Shown here: in pieces, positions 24,440-32,869 of the stretch
Position numbering within the stretch: the first letter of the stretch is position 1
How the letters are laid out: each line of letters opens with the position of its first letter
Source: Dyadobacter fermentans DSM 18053
GTDB taxonomy: Bacteria > Bacteroidota > Bacteroidia > Cytophagales > Spirosomataceae
Reading direction: 5' to 3'
Length of the DNA stretch: 64,000 nt
Assembly (NCBI RefSeq): GCF_000023125.1
Contig: NC_013037.1
Span: 6,488,501-6,552,500 of the forward strand
Translations under genes and position numbers: made by a program
Notes under the pieces: model-generated
What the model was told of the DNA's origin: nothing
What the model saw: only the letters and a program-made list of their open reading frames with translations
Database searches by the model: none

Positions 24440-27400
24440 ACGTTTTTCCGTGCCTGCAACTTCCGGCCTTTTGCCAGGGAGTCGTATTCGTCCTTTTCGT
24501 CGGCGCGCGATAAGGTGAGCACATCCGGCTCCTGTTCTTCGTGGGGCCCCAGCTGCCGCAGCAATCCCGATGCATTCATGCATTTGCTCACCACTACGTG
24601 TATCACAGAGCCTTCTTTTTGCACTTTTCCCTCGACCATCAGCAATTTGGAGCGCAGGATTTCTTTGCGATAAGTGTCAAAAAGATTCTGAAAAACGACC
24701 AGGTTTGCCGTGCCGGTTTCATCTTCCACGGTGATAAAGCAAATGCCGCTGGCCGTGCCCGGCCGTTGGCGTACGAGCACCAGGCCTGCCACTTTCACTA
24801 TCCGGCTATCCGGAATAAGTTCAAGCGCTTTGCTCGGTACAGCGCCGAGTGCATCCAGCTGTTCGCGCACGAAGCTGACGGGGTGTTGCTTTAACGATAG
24901 CGACGTGGTGGCGTAATCATGAATTACATGCTCGGCGAGCGTCATTTGCGGCAATTCCACGTCCGCTTCACGGGGCGACGGTTGCCCGGCAAAAAGCCCC
25001 ATCGGTCGGTCAGCCAATGCGGATGCCTCCCAGAATGCCTGCCGGCGGTCGAAGCCGATCGACCTGAATGCGTCCGCATCGGCCAGTTTTTCCAACGCGG
25101 TATGCGATATGCCGGCTTCGAGCAATTGATGGATATGGGTAAACGGTTGCGTGCGGGCATTGGTGAGAATCTGCATTTCTTCCTCCCTAAGCCCTTTGAT
25201 CTGCCGGAAACCAAGCCGCAATGCGCATTGTTCGCCGGGGATGTTTTCAAGCGTATTATCCCAAAAAGAGTGGTTAATATCGATCTCCCGCACTTTCACA
25301 TCGTGATTGCGCGCATCGATCACGATCTGGGCCGGGCGGTAAAAACCCATGGGCTGACTGTTGAGCAACGCGGCCGCAAACACATCGGGATGATGGCATT
25401 TGATCCACGACGACACATACACCAGCAATGCAAAACTCGCCGCGTGGCTTTCCGGAAAGCCGTAACTTCCGAAGCCTTCGAGTTGTTTGAAAATCCGCTC
25501 GGCGAAATCTTTTTCGTAGCCGTTTTTGACCATTCCGTTAACGAGCTTGTCCCTGAGTGTGTTAACAATGCCTTTGGATTTAAAAGTAGCCATGCTTCTG
25601 CGCAATTCATCGGCCTCGGTGGCGGTAAAACCTGCTGCTACAATGGCGATCTTCATCGCATGCTCCTGGAAAAGTGGAACACCCAACGTCTTTTTCAGAA
25701 TGTCTTCGAGTTCTTTTTTGGGATACACGACCTCCTCTTCGTCATTCCTTCTGCGCAAATAAGGATGCACCATGTCACCCTGAATCGGGCCGGGACGTAC
25801 AATGGCTACTTCAATGACGAGGTCATAAAAACACCGTGGTTTTAGTCTGGGTAACATCGACTGCTGCGCCCGGCTTTCGATTTGAAAAACACCGATTGTA
25901 TCGGCTTTGCAAATCATATCATACACATCCTGATCATCCGGCGGGATACTGGCAAGATTATGCTCAATGTCATAGTGTTGTTTTAGTAAATCGAATGCCT
26001 TGCGAATGCATGTGAGCATGCCAAGTGCCAGCACGTCGATTTTCAGAAAACCCAATGTGTCGATATCGTCCTTATTCCATTCAATGCAGGTGCGGTTTTC
26101 CATTCTGGCATTGAGAATAGGGCAGAGGTCGGACAATTTGCCTTGCGTGATCACAAATCCACCGGTATGCTGGCCCAGCTGCCGTGGGAAACCCATGTAT
26201 TGTCTTGTTAAATCGAGGATTTTAATCAAATGCGGGTCATTGGGATTGAAGCCGTGCTCGGTAATAAGCTTGCCGTCAAACCACTCGTCTGTAAACTCCC
26301 ATAACGAACTCGACAGGCGACTGATCGCATCCATGGACATGCCCATTGCTTTCGCCACATCGCGCACCGCACCTTTTTGATGCACCTGCGTAACAGTGGC
26401 GACGATACCGGCCCGGTCTCTGCCATATTTGTTATAAATGTACTGCATGACCTCCTCGCGCCGCTCATGCTCGAAATCGACATCAATGTCCGGTGGCTCA
26501 TTTCGGGAAGAAGAAATGAACCGTTCGAAAAGCAGGTCAATTTCAATAGGATCTACGGAGGTAATGCCCAGACAATAGCAAATAACCGAGTTAGCGGCCG
26601 AACCGCGTCCCTGACAAAGAATTTTTTGTTCGTTTGCAAACCGGACAATATCATACACCGTTAGAAAATAGGCGGCATAATTCATTTCCTCAACAAACTT
26701 AAATTCGTGTAAGATTTTAGCATGAATATCAGGGCGGATACCTTTCGGAAACCGCTTTTTCGCTCCCAGCCAGGTCAAATGTATCAGTTCTTCCATGGGC
26801 GTCCGCCCTTCCGTCGTCAGCTCTTCTGGGTATACATATTTCAAACTGCTCAACGAAAACTGGCAGGCGTCGGCGATTTCCTGGGTTCGCTCGATGGCTT
26901 CGGGGAATTTCATGAAGAGGCGCTGCATTTCGGCGGCCGGTTTCAAGTACCGCTCGGCGTTTTCGTGCAGGCGGAAGCCAGCGTTGTAAATGGTGCATTT
27001 CTCGCGGATACACGTAAGCACGTCTTGTAATTCGCGCCTTTGGAAGTTGTGGTAATGCACGTCGTTGGTCGCTACGAGGGGGATGTCGAGGTGCTGGGAA
27101 AGCTGGTCGAGGCGGTAAAGTTTTTTCATGTCATCGCCCTGGTAAGAGCGTATCGCACCGAGATAAAGGCTTTTTCCGAGCGCCCGTCGATATTCCCGCA
27201 GATTTTGCTCAAAGGAAGGGTCGAAGTCGAAGGACTCGTTGAGTGCGGCCGGCGGCACCGCAATGAACCTGATCCCTTCCGCGTACCGGTACACATCGGC
27301 CTTGTAAAGGTCGCATTTGCCTTTTTCCGTGCGAAGGTTGCCTTCGGTGAGCAATGCGGAAAGGTGGCTGTAAGCTGCCTGGTGCGTAGGATAGGCCAGC

Positions 27401-27624
27401 AGGCTGGGGCCGTCGAGCAGGTCGAGCCGGCAGGCGGGGATAATGCGGAAATCCTTGCCCTTCGCGGCCGCATGCGCACGTACCACACCCGCGAGCGTGT
27501 TGCGATCGGTAATGGCAATGGCTTTGTAACCCAGCTCAATTGCCTGGCCGACCAATTCTTCGGGATGTGATCCGCCACGCAGGAAGGTGAAATTCGTGGT
27601 GACTTGTAGTTCCGTATAGTTCAT
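24400..27624 (-). CDS. dnaE2: Error-prone DNA polymerase III alpha, DnaE2/ImuC type
   Basis: A 1074-residue C-family polymerase for translesion synthesis and damage-induced mutagenesis. The N terminus is a PHP domain (NYTELQVTTNFTFLRGGSHPEELV). The polymerase palm carries PPDIDVDFEHERREEVMQYI (near 376-395), with the catalytic aspartates in DIDVD. The C terminus has the helix-hairpin-helix and OB-fold region (RIVKVAGLVLVRQRPGTASG). I use ATG 27624, giving MNYTELQV, as in the family; ATG 27672 would overlap imuB by 8 bases and add 16 residues. It is downstream of imuB in the same direction, so both are co-transcribed. Confidence 0.95.
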   Translation of the reverse strand: MNYTELQVTTNFTFLRGGSHPEELVGQAIELGYKAIAITDRNTLAGVVRAHAAAKGKDFRIIPACRLDLLDGPSLLAYPTHQAAYSHLSALLTEGNLRTEKGKCDLYKADVYRYAEGIRFIAVPPAALNESFDFDPSFEQNLREYRRALGKSLYLGAIRSYQGDDMKKLYRLDQLSQHLDIPLVATNDVHYHNFQRRELQDVLTCIREKCTIYNAGFRLHENAERYLKPAAEMQRLFMKFPEAIERTQEIADACQFSLSSLKYVYPEELTTEGRTPMEELIHLTWLGAKKRFPKGIRPDIHAKILHEFKFVEEMNYAAYFLTVYDIVRFANEQKILCQGRGSAANSVICYCLGITSVDPIEIDLLFERFISSSRNEPPDIDVDFEHERREEVMQYIYNKYGRDRAGIVATVTQVHQKGAVRDVAKAMGMSMDAISRLSSSLWEFTDEWFDGKLITEHGFNPNDPHLIKILDLTRQYMGFPRQLGQHTGGFVITQGKLSDLCPILNARMENRTCIEWNKDDIDTLGFLKIDVLALGMLTCIRKAFDLLKQHYDIEHNLASIPPDDQDVYDMICKADTIGVFQIESRAQQSMLPRLKPRCFYDLVIEVAIVRPGPIQGDMVHPYLRRRNDEEEVVYPKKELEDILKKTLGVPLFQEHAMKIAIVAAGFTATEADELRRSMATFKSKGIVNTLRDKLVNGMVKNGYEKDFAERIFKQLEGFGSYGFPESHAASFALLVYVSSWIKCHHPDVFAAALLNSQPMGFYRPAQIVIDARNHDVKVREIDINHSFWDNTLENIPGEQCALRLGFRQIKGLREEEMQILTNARTQPFTHIHQLLEAGISHTALEKLADADAFRSIGFDRRQAFWEASALADRPMGLFAGQPSPREADVELPQMTLAEHVIHDYATTSLSLKQHPVSFVREQLDALGAVPSKALELIPDSRIVKVAGLVLVRQRPGTASGICFITVEDETGTANLVVFQNLFDTYRKEILRSKLLMVEGKVQKEGSVIHVVVSKCMNASGLLRQLGPHEEQEPDVLTLSRADEKDEYDSLAKGRKLQARKNVQAEIFPASRDFR

Positions 27625-27664
27625 GATGATGAAGTGTAACCCGACAAGCCGTAAAGGCTGTTTA

Positions 27665-29176
27665 TCAGGCAAAAAAACCGTGTAAAAACCATTCAGGGCG
27701 CTCTGCTTCCTCTTCTTCGGAGTACGGCCCGAGCCTGAAAACCCAGTAACGCCGCCCGTCCTGGTCTTCCAGTGTGTAATAATCGCGGTGGAGGCCCTGT
27801 TGCAGCCACCATTCCTGCTCGATGCGCTCGGGCCCCTCGGATTTATCTATATAATGTACTTTACCCTTGTGCCTGAAAACGGTGGGAGGGTAGTCGGGCA
27901 CGGGCGCGGTTACCTCAATGATCTCCGGTTTCGGGAGCAGGAAAACCGGTCTTTGGCGATCGGTTCGCCAAGTGGTTTTCGGTTGCTCGCGGAGTGAGGT
28001 AACCAGTTTGACAGACCTTTCCGGCCAATGGTGTTCGTCGGGCAGGTAACGATGCACGGCGTCGGTGCCGGTCCGGCCGGTTACGGCATCGAGCAGCTCG
28101 GTAATGGCAGCGCTTTCGAAACCGCCCGTTGTGTCCCACATGGTTTCCTGCGTAACGCTCATGTCTTCCACTTCGGGCGCTTCCAGCAGAAACAGTTCGA
28201 TCCCGAAACCGGGGGCGATGGTCTTGATTTTCAGCTCAAACAGCCGGAAAAGGTGCTTGACATGATGCGACGCCCGATTGGTTACAATATCGATCCGCTG
28301 CACCTGGCCATCCACGCGATAGCAGCGCAAAACGCTTTTGCGCAGCCCTTTACCCTCTTTCGCCAGGCGGCCGCAAAGCGTTTCGAGGAGTTTTTGCAAG
28401 GCTATTTCAATGCCCGTGGCGGTTACGATGGGTTCCAGGCAGGGGAGCCTTTCCTGGTAAGGGGTAGTTTGCCGGATCGGTTCGATGAATTCATGCGCAT
28501 AGCCCAGCGCCTTGTTCAGCTTTTCCATCAAATCCTCTCCGAAACGCCGGCGCAGCATTCTGGCGGGAATGCGGACGAACCCGCCGATGTAATAAAAGCC
28601 CAGCTTCTGCATTTTCTCTACCGTTTCGGGCGGGAGGCGGAGGGCGGCCGGCGGCAGTTTTAGCAGCCCGTTATGCGGCTCGCCCGGCGCAACGATCGTT
28701 CCCGAAACCCCGAAATGTGCATGCGCCCACGCCGCGCCAACGGTGCCCGCCAAGGCTGCACGGGCGGTATAGCCGGCCTGATGCAGTTTGGCGATGAGGT
28801 CATGCACATAGGCTTTTTCGCCGCCCCACAAATGGGCACATCCCGTTATATCCAGTATCAGTCCGTCGGGCGTATCCAGGGCAACGGTGGGCGTGTAGCG
28901 GAGGCACCACTCGGCCAGCGACCGCAATGCCTGCCGTGCCACTTCCGCCTCGTCGTCGAGCACGATGAGCGACGGCAGAATGGCCCGGGCATCAGCCACC
29001 ACCATACCCGCTTCAATGCCCAGCGCTTTTGCTTCGGCGCTCGATGCGGTGACTACCATGCGCCCGCGCTCCGGCACCGCGAGTGCAAATTCAAGCCCGT
29101 AAAGCTCCGGCCGGACGCGAATCTGATGGTCCGTCGCCAGATTTGGGAACCATATGGATGCAAAACGATCTGGCAT
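27665..29176 (-). CDS. imuB: ImuB, catalytically inactive Y-family polymerase homologue
   Basis: A 503-residue Y-family protein that bridges ImuA and DnaE2 to the sliding clamp in known mutasomes. The palm motif that should read DxDAFFASVE is FASIWFPNLATD (residues 5-16), so the metal-binding aspartate is lost; the second motif reads LILDITGCAHLWGG. This inactivity is characteristic of ImuB and is not a defect. The C terminus (about 430-503, PPTVFRHKGKVHYIDKS, then YWVFRLG) is the usual ImuB tail. The upstream palindrome at 29212-29227 matches the one before imuA. The partner imuA lies 2.7 kb away with a plus-strand block between. Confidence 0.93.
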   Translation of the reverse strand: MPDRFASIWFPNLATDHQIRVRPELYGLEFALAVPERGRMVVTASSAEAKALGIEAGMVVADARAILPSLIVLDDEAEVARQALRSLAEWCLRYTPTVALDTPDGLILDITGCAHLWGGEKAYVHDLIAKLHQAGYTARAALAGTVGAAWAHAHFGVSGTIVAPGEPHNGLLKLPPAALRLPPETVEKMQKLGFYYIGGFVRIPARMLRRRFGEDLMEKLNKALGYAHEFIEPIRQTTPYQERLPCLEPIVTATGIEIALQKLLETLCGRLAKEGKGLRKSVLRCYRVDGQVQRIDIVTNRASHHVKHLFRLFELKIKTIAPGFGIELFLLEAPEVEDMSVTQETMWDTTGGFESAAITELLDAVTGRTGTDAVHRYLPDEHHWPERSVKLVTSLREQPKTTWRTDRQRPVFLLPKPEIIEVTAPVPDYPPTVFRHKGKVHYIDKSEGPERIEQEWWLQQGLHRDYYTLEDQDGRRYWVFRLGPYSEEEEAERPEWFLHGFFA

Positions 29177-29211
29177 TGTAATGATTTGTTGATGAAGTGG
29201 TTATATAGTGA

Positions 29212-29227
29212 TGATATTTTAAATATC
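29212..29227. promoter_or_regulatory. Candidate SOS-type operator before imuB
   Basis: TGATATTTTAAATATC is a near-perfect dyad 35 bases before the imuB start codon. It matches 14 of 16 bases of the element before imuA (32707-32722), in the same orientation relative to the gene. A shared repressor, possibly LexA, is the simplest reading. Confidence 0.6.
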
Positions 29228-29314
29228 TCAAAATAGATTACAATAATATCAAAATGAACTGAAAGTTGCGAGTGATTTTCATGCTTGTTGAAAAAAAATT
29301 CTTAAAAATATTGC

Positions 29315-29358
29315 GTAAGTAAATACTTACATATAATATTGTGTAAGCAAATACTTAC
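29315..29358 (+). promoter_or_regulatory. Twin ArsR operators, first ArsR-SRPBCC operon
   Basis: GTAAGTAAATACTTAC (29315-29330) and GTAAGCAAATACTTAC (29343-29358) are dyads spaced 28 bases start to start. The second ends 4 bases before the ATG at 29363. They are probably bound by the ArsR protein encoded just downstream. Confidence 0.72.
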
Positions 29359-29362
29359 ATAT

Positions 29363-29725
29363 ATGTCCGTTGAAGCAAGAAGAGATGTTTTTCAGGCCAT
29401 TTCAGACCCTACCCGCAGGCAAATCATTAACCTGATCGCCTACCAACCCATGAACCTGAATGCCATCGCAGACAATTTTTCGATCAGCCGGCCGGCGGTG
29501 TCCCAGCACATCAAAATACTGATCGAATGCGGGATGGTGGAAGTGAGGCAGGAAGGGCGGGAGCGGTTTTGCGAAGCACGACTGGGAGCTTTGAAAGAGG
29601 TTTCCAACTGGGTGGATCAATATCGTCAGTTCTGGAATGCGCAGTTCGACTCTCTCGATCATTATTTGAACAAAATCCAAAACAACAAACAATCCGATCA
29701 ATCAAATGGAAAATCAGACAGCTAA
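29363..29725 (+). CDS. ArsR family winged-helix repressor (SRPBCC-linked), copy 1
   Basis: A 120-residue ArsR/SmtB-type regulator. RDVFQAISDPTRRQIINLIAY, NLNAIADNFSISRPAVSQHIKILIECGMVEVRQEGRERFCEARL is the full winged helix with beta-hairpin wing. No cysteine or histidine metal site is evident, as in the PadR-like ArsR-SRPBCC subgroup that senses other signals. ATG 29363 is used, as an in-frame ATG at 29339 would fall within the operator. Its last 20 bases overlap the SRPBCC gene. The paralogue at 46980 is a close match. Confidence 0.9.
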   Translation: MSVEARRDVFQAISDPTRRQIINLIAYQPMNLNAIADNFSISRPAVSQHIKILIECGMVEVRQEGRERFCEARLGALKEVSNWVDQYRQFWNAQFDSLDHYLNKIQNNKQSDQSNGKSDS

Positions 29726-30215
29726 AAAAGCATCGCTTACCATTGTACGTCAATTTAAGGCGCCTCAGTCGCTCGTTTTCGATGCCTATGCTTCGAGAGA
29801 GGCCTTTGCCGAATGGTGGGGACCGGCGGGATCAACCCTAACGCTCCTCAGTTTCGACTTCCGGGAAGGCGGCAGGACGCATTACAAACTGGATAACGGC
29901 GGAATGTCCATGTGGGCACTTTTCCGCTATCAAAAGATCGAAAAGCCCGATTCCATCCAATTTCTCAGCGCATTTACGGACCCCGAAGGGAACATCAGCT
30001 CATCGCCGTTCCCGTTCGACTTTCCGCTGGAAGTGCACAACCAAATTACTTTGAGCGAAACCAACGGCGTAACCACCCTCACGCTCCACGCCGAACCCGT
30101 GAATGCATCGCCGGAGCAGGAGAAAACCTTTTCGGACCTCAATGCAAGCATGCACCAGGGCTATGAAGGCACCTGGGGCCAGCTGGACGCCTACCTTGCC
30201 AGGGCTCAGGGCTGA
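29706..30215 (+). CDS. SRPBCC/AHSA1 domain protein, copy 1
   Basis: A 169-residue helix-grip (START-like, AHSA1-type) protein with a hydrophobic ligand cavity. The opening KKASLTIVRQFKAPQSLVFDAYASREAFAEWWGP and the closing MHQGYEGTWGQLDAYLA are the family frame. The ligand is unknown. It overlaps the ArsR gene by 20 bases, so repressor and cavity protein are made together. The second such operon at 46980-47772 has the same design. Confidence 0.87.
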   Translation: MENQTAKKASLTIVRQFKAPQSLVFDAYASREAFAEWWGPAGSTLTLLSFDFREGGRTHYKLDNGGMSMWALFRYQKIEKPDSIQFLSAFTDPEGNISSSPFPFDFPLEVHNQITLSETNGVTTLTLHAEPVNASPEQEKTFSDLNASMHQGYEGTWGQLDAYLARAQG

Positions 30216-30303
30216 GATCACCGTTAGCTCAAAATATTGTGACTCAGGGAAGTTATAACCGGGTTAACGGCCTTTGCGCGTTGCGTTTAGGGATATGACG
30301 TGA

Positions 30304-30311
30304 TAAGTTTG
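30304..30311 (+). promoter_or_regulatory. Candidate promoter for the secreted protein at 30375
   Basis: TAAGTTTG fits TAnnTTTG. A TTGC at 30281 sits 19 bases upstream of it, close to a -33 TTTG. Transcription would start near 30318, giving a leader of about 57 bases before the ATG at 30375. Confidence 0.45.
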
Positions 30312-30374
30312 CGATCCGGCCAGCACTGCGCCGGATCGCATTTCTGTTTTGAAATTAATCCTACACGCATAAAA

Positions 30375-30977
30375 ATGATCATTCCATTCATTTCTCTCGT
30401 TGCCGCTTCACTGCTGGCCTCCGTTCAGGGTTTTGGTCAGAGTGGCAAGCCTGTTGTTGATTACCTGGGCATTCCGGGGCCAATTGTGCTGCAAAAGAAG
30501 AGCTATCAGCTGGCGTGGTCGTCGCACCCGGACGCCTCGCTTTACAAGCAGGAATACCTGGTTTCCGGCGATGCCCTGCCGAATTATCAATCCATGATTA
30601 CCATTGATTTCGTGAATACCTCTGCAAGTGTTGACGATGCCGTAGGGGCGAAACTCCGGGAATTGGAACAATTGAAAAAGACGCTGGATGTTCGTTATGA
30701 GGTAATTGGTAATGCGGCAACGGGCGAGAAGATCATCGACTGTCTGCTGGGCCAGTCGGCCGCCGATGACTCAAAAAGCATTTACGAGCATGATGTTTAC
30801 CGTTTCAAGTCGGTTACGGCGAAGTCGGGGCAGAAGGGCATTCTGCTCTACGCACTTAGTAACCGCGCTTATGGAAAGGACATTCAGCCGTTTCTGACCC
30901 GATTGAAATCCGAGCGAAAGACGCTCATCGCGGACGTTGCCAAAGCGCCGCTTCCCGACATTACCATTAAAAAGTAA
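30375..30977 (+). CDS. Secreted protein of unknown function
   Basis: A 200-residue exported protein with a signal peptide (MIIPFISLVAASLLASVQGFG). The mature part is mixed alpha/beta, with LGIPGPIVLQKKSYQLAWSSHPDASLYKQEYLV and AKLRELEQLKKTLDVRYEVIG as the most regular stretches. I recognise no family. ATG 30375 is used because it begins the signal peptide, and a promoter-like pair precedes it. It belongs to the plus-strand block that separates imuA from imuB. Confidence 0.7.
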   Translation: MIIPFISLVAASLLASVQGFGQSGKPVVDYLGIPGPIVLQKKSYQLAWSSHPDASLYKQEYLVSGDALPNYQSMITIDFVNTSASVDDAVGAKLRELEQLKKTLDVRYEVIGNAATGEKIIDCLLGQSAADDSKSIYEHDVYRFKSVTAKSGQKGILLYALSNRAYGKDIQPFLTRLKSERKTLIADVAKAPLPDITIKK

Positions 30978-31036
30978 AAGCGGATGTTGAAGCGTTGATG
31001 ATTAACTTGCGGAAATTAATCCATTTGCGTTCACTC

Positions 31037-31906
31037 ATGTTTAAAAAGCTCCTTTCCGCATTCCTGATCGTTTTCGCATTCACAGCCAATGCGCAGCACG
31101 TGCTCGATTCTTTGTTGATCGAGGGCCATTACCGTGTTTTTGCATACAATCCGGCGCTGAAAGTCAGGCCTGGTGCGAGCCTGGTATTTGTCATGCATGG
31201 TTCGGGTGGCGAGCCCATGGGCCTGGTGAGCCGCGGTGCAAAAATCGAATCGCATGCGGCATCCGATAATGTGATGGTGGTGTATCCGGGAGGTTATAAA
31301 AGATACTGGAATGAATGCCGGAAGGCTTCCACAGCGCTGGCCAATGTCCAGAATCTCAATGAAGAGGCGTTTTTCGAAGCGCTGATCGATCTCTTCGCTT
31401 CCAAATATAAAATCAACAAAAAACAGGTTTTTGCCACCGGTTTCTCGGGCGGCGGGCATATGTCGTACAAGCTGGCGCTCACGATGCCGGGTAAGATCAG
31501 GGCTATTTCGGCCGTTGTGGCCAATATGCCTACCGACGAAAATATGGATTGCACACCTATGAACGTGCCGATCCCTGTGATGATCACCAATGGAACGGCC
31601 GATCAGACGAACCCTTACGATGGCGGGGAAGTGAAAACTACGGGCGTCACGCTGGGCACGGTCCGGTCGACGGACCAATCATTCCAATATTGGGCGAAAC
31701 TGGACGGATATGCAGGCCAGCCTGTCAAATCCATGATGCCGGACGCGGATACTTCCAACAACATCACCGTGGAAAAATACACTTATCAGGCCAAGGGCAA
31801 GCCGGAAGTAACCTTGCTGAAAGTCGTTAACGGCAAGCACGAATTCATCACCGATTTCGATATGTTCGAAGAGTCGTGGAAGTTTTTCAAGAGGCAGATC
31901 AAATAA
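31037..31906 (+). CDS. Secreted PHB-depolymerase/LpqC-type esterase
   Basis: A 289-residue alpha/beta hydrolase with a signal peptide (about 1-20). The oxyanion region is VFVMHGSGG, the nucleophile elbow is TGFSGGGHMSY (Ser in GFSGG near 137) and the late NGKHEFITDF supplies a candidate catalytic histidine. The family contains polyhydroxybutyrate depolymerases and feruloyl esterases (LpqC-like). The substrate is not known. ATG 31037 begins the signal peptide and is preferred to 30995. A related catalytic module is fused to a membrane domain at 43370-44776. Confidence 0.87.
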   Translation: MFKKLLSAFLIVFAFTANAQHVLDSLLIEGHYRVFAYNPALKVRPGASLVFVMHGSGGEPMGLVSRGAKIESHAASDNVMVVYPGGYKRYWNECRKASTALANVQNLNEEAFFEALIDLFASKYKINKKQVFATGFSGGGHMSYKLALTMPGKIRAISAVVANMPTDENMDCTPMNVPIPVMITNGTADQTNPYDGGEVKTTGVTLGTVRSTDQSFQYWAKLDGYAGQPVKSMMPDADTSNNITVEKYTYQAKGKPEVTLLKVVNGKHEFITDFDMFEESWKFFKRQIK

Positions 31907-31921
31907 GCAGATTTCTTTTGC

Positions 31922-32683
31922 CTAAGCCCTTTGCGCAATGTATGGCGAAGCGCCTGTGGTAACTGCCGCGGCACGGCTTTCGGTTTCCTTTTCGAGGTAT
32001 TCAAATCGCCCTGCTACCCATTGCATATCCCATTGGCCTGGTTCGCCATTCCTGATTTTTTGCAATTCCACTCGCCAGCAGGGATGTCCCACACCCGGCA
32101 TCCCTGCTTCAATATGACTTGCCAGTGGCGTTACCTGCCAGCGCGACACGCAGGCAAGCGTACTCACCGCACGCGGATTGATCCGATGCAGAAAGCCCGT
32201 AACCCGGCTCTGCTCCACCGCCAGTTGAAGCCGGCGCGATTCCGTAAATGTGATTTCCCGAATTTCCCCGACCACCGCCGCCAGCGACTCACATTTCAGT
32301 GCCTCTTCCACAGCCCAGATCACATCTTTTTCCCGGGCGAGGTCAATAAAAATCACGCGATGCGGCTCGATGCCAAATGCTTTGAGCGCCGTTGCGAACA
32401 CGATCGGGCGGATTCCGATCCACAGGCATATACCGTGTTCTCCCATCAGCTTGCCCAATAATCCGGCCATGAAACCGGTTGTTGCCGCCGCGCTTTCAGG
32501 GTCGGTGCTCACCCATTCGTGCACCGCGCCGATAGGAAAAGCACCGTTCGGAAACGCCGAATCCATTGCTCCAAGCCCGAAGTCGATTTTCCTTCCCCCA
32601 ACAGGCGCCCGAAATCCCTGCAAAGCAAGAATATCTTGTTGCAGCCTGCTAAACATGCCGTTTTTCAGGAGCGGGCGGGACAT
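31922..32683 (-). CDS. imuA: ImuA, RecA-like mutasome accessory protein
   Basis: A 253-residue RecA/SulA-like protein that partners ImuB in damage tolerance. The fold is recognised from FGLGAMDSAFPNGAFPIGAVHEW and ICLWIGIRPIVFATALKAFGI, then VIFIDLAREKDVIWAVEEALKC. The Walker A motif is degenerate, as in the ImuA group of Bacteroidota. The upstream palindrome at 32707-32722 is 24 bases from the start codon. In most genomes imuA directly precedes imuB; here a 2.5 kb plus-strand block intervenes. Confidence 0.85.
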   Translation of the reverse strand: MSRPLLKNGMFSRLQQDILALQGFRAPVGGRKIDFGLGAMDSAFPNGAFPIGAVHEWVSTDPESAAATTGFMAGLLGKLMGEHGICLWIGIRPIVFATALKAFGIEPHRVIFIDLAREKDVIWAVEEALKCESLAAVVGEIREITFTESRRLQLAVEQSRVTGFLHRINPRAVSTLACVSRWQVTPLASHIEAGMPGVGHPCWRVELQKIRNGEPGQWDMQWVAGRFEYLEKETESRAAAVTTGASPYIAQRA

Positions 32684-32706
32684 ATGGAACGTTTTTGAGT
32701 TAGTTT

Positions 32707-32722
32707 TGATACTTTTAATATC
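32707..32722. promoter_or_regulatory. Candidate SOS-type operator before imuA
   Basis: TGATACTTTTAATATC, with TTGATA-N7-TATCAA dyad symmetry at 32706-32724, matches the element before imuB at 14 of 16 bases and in the same orientation. Confidence 0.6.
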
Positions 32723-32869
32723 AATAAATGGATTTCAAAAATAGCAAAATGCGTTCCAATTACAATGGTTTTTGCCGATAGTATTTTGAAACTCACCCTT
32801 TGAAAAGTGATTTTAAGTACGGATTGGAAGGTGATATAGATTAGGTGATCCAAGATCGAATCATACGCA

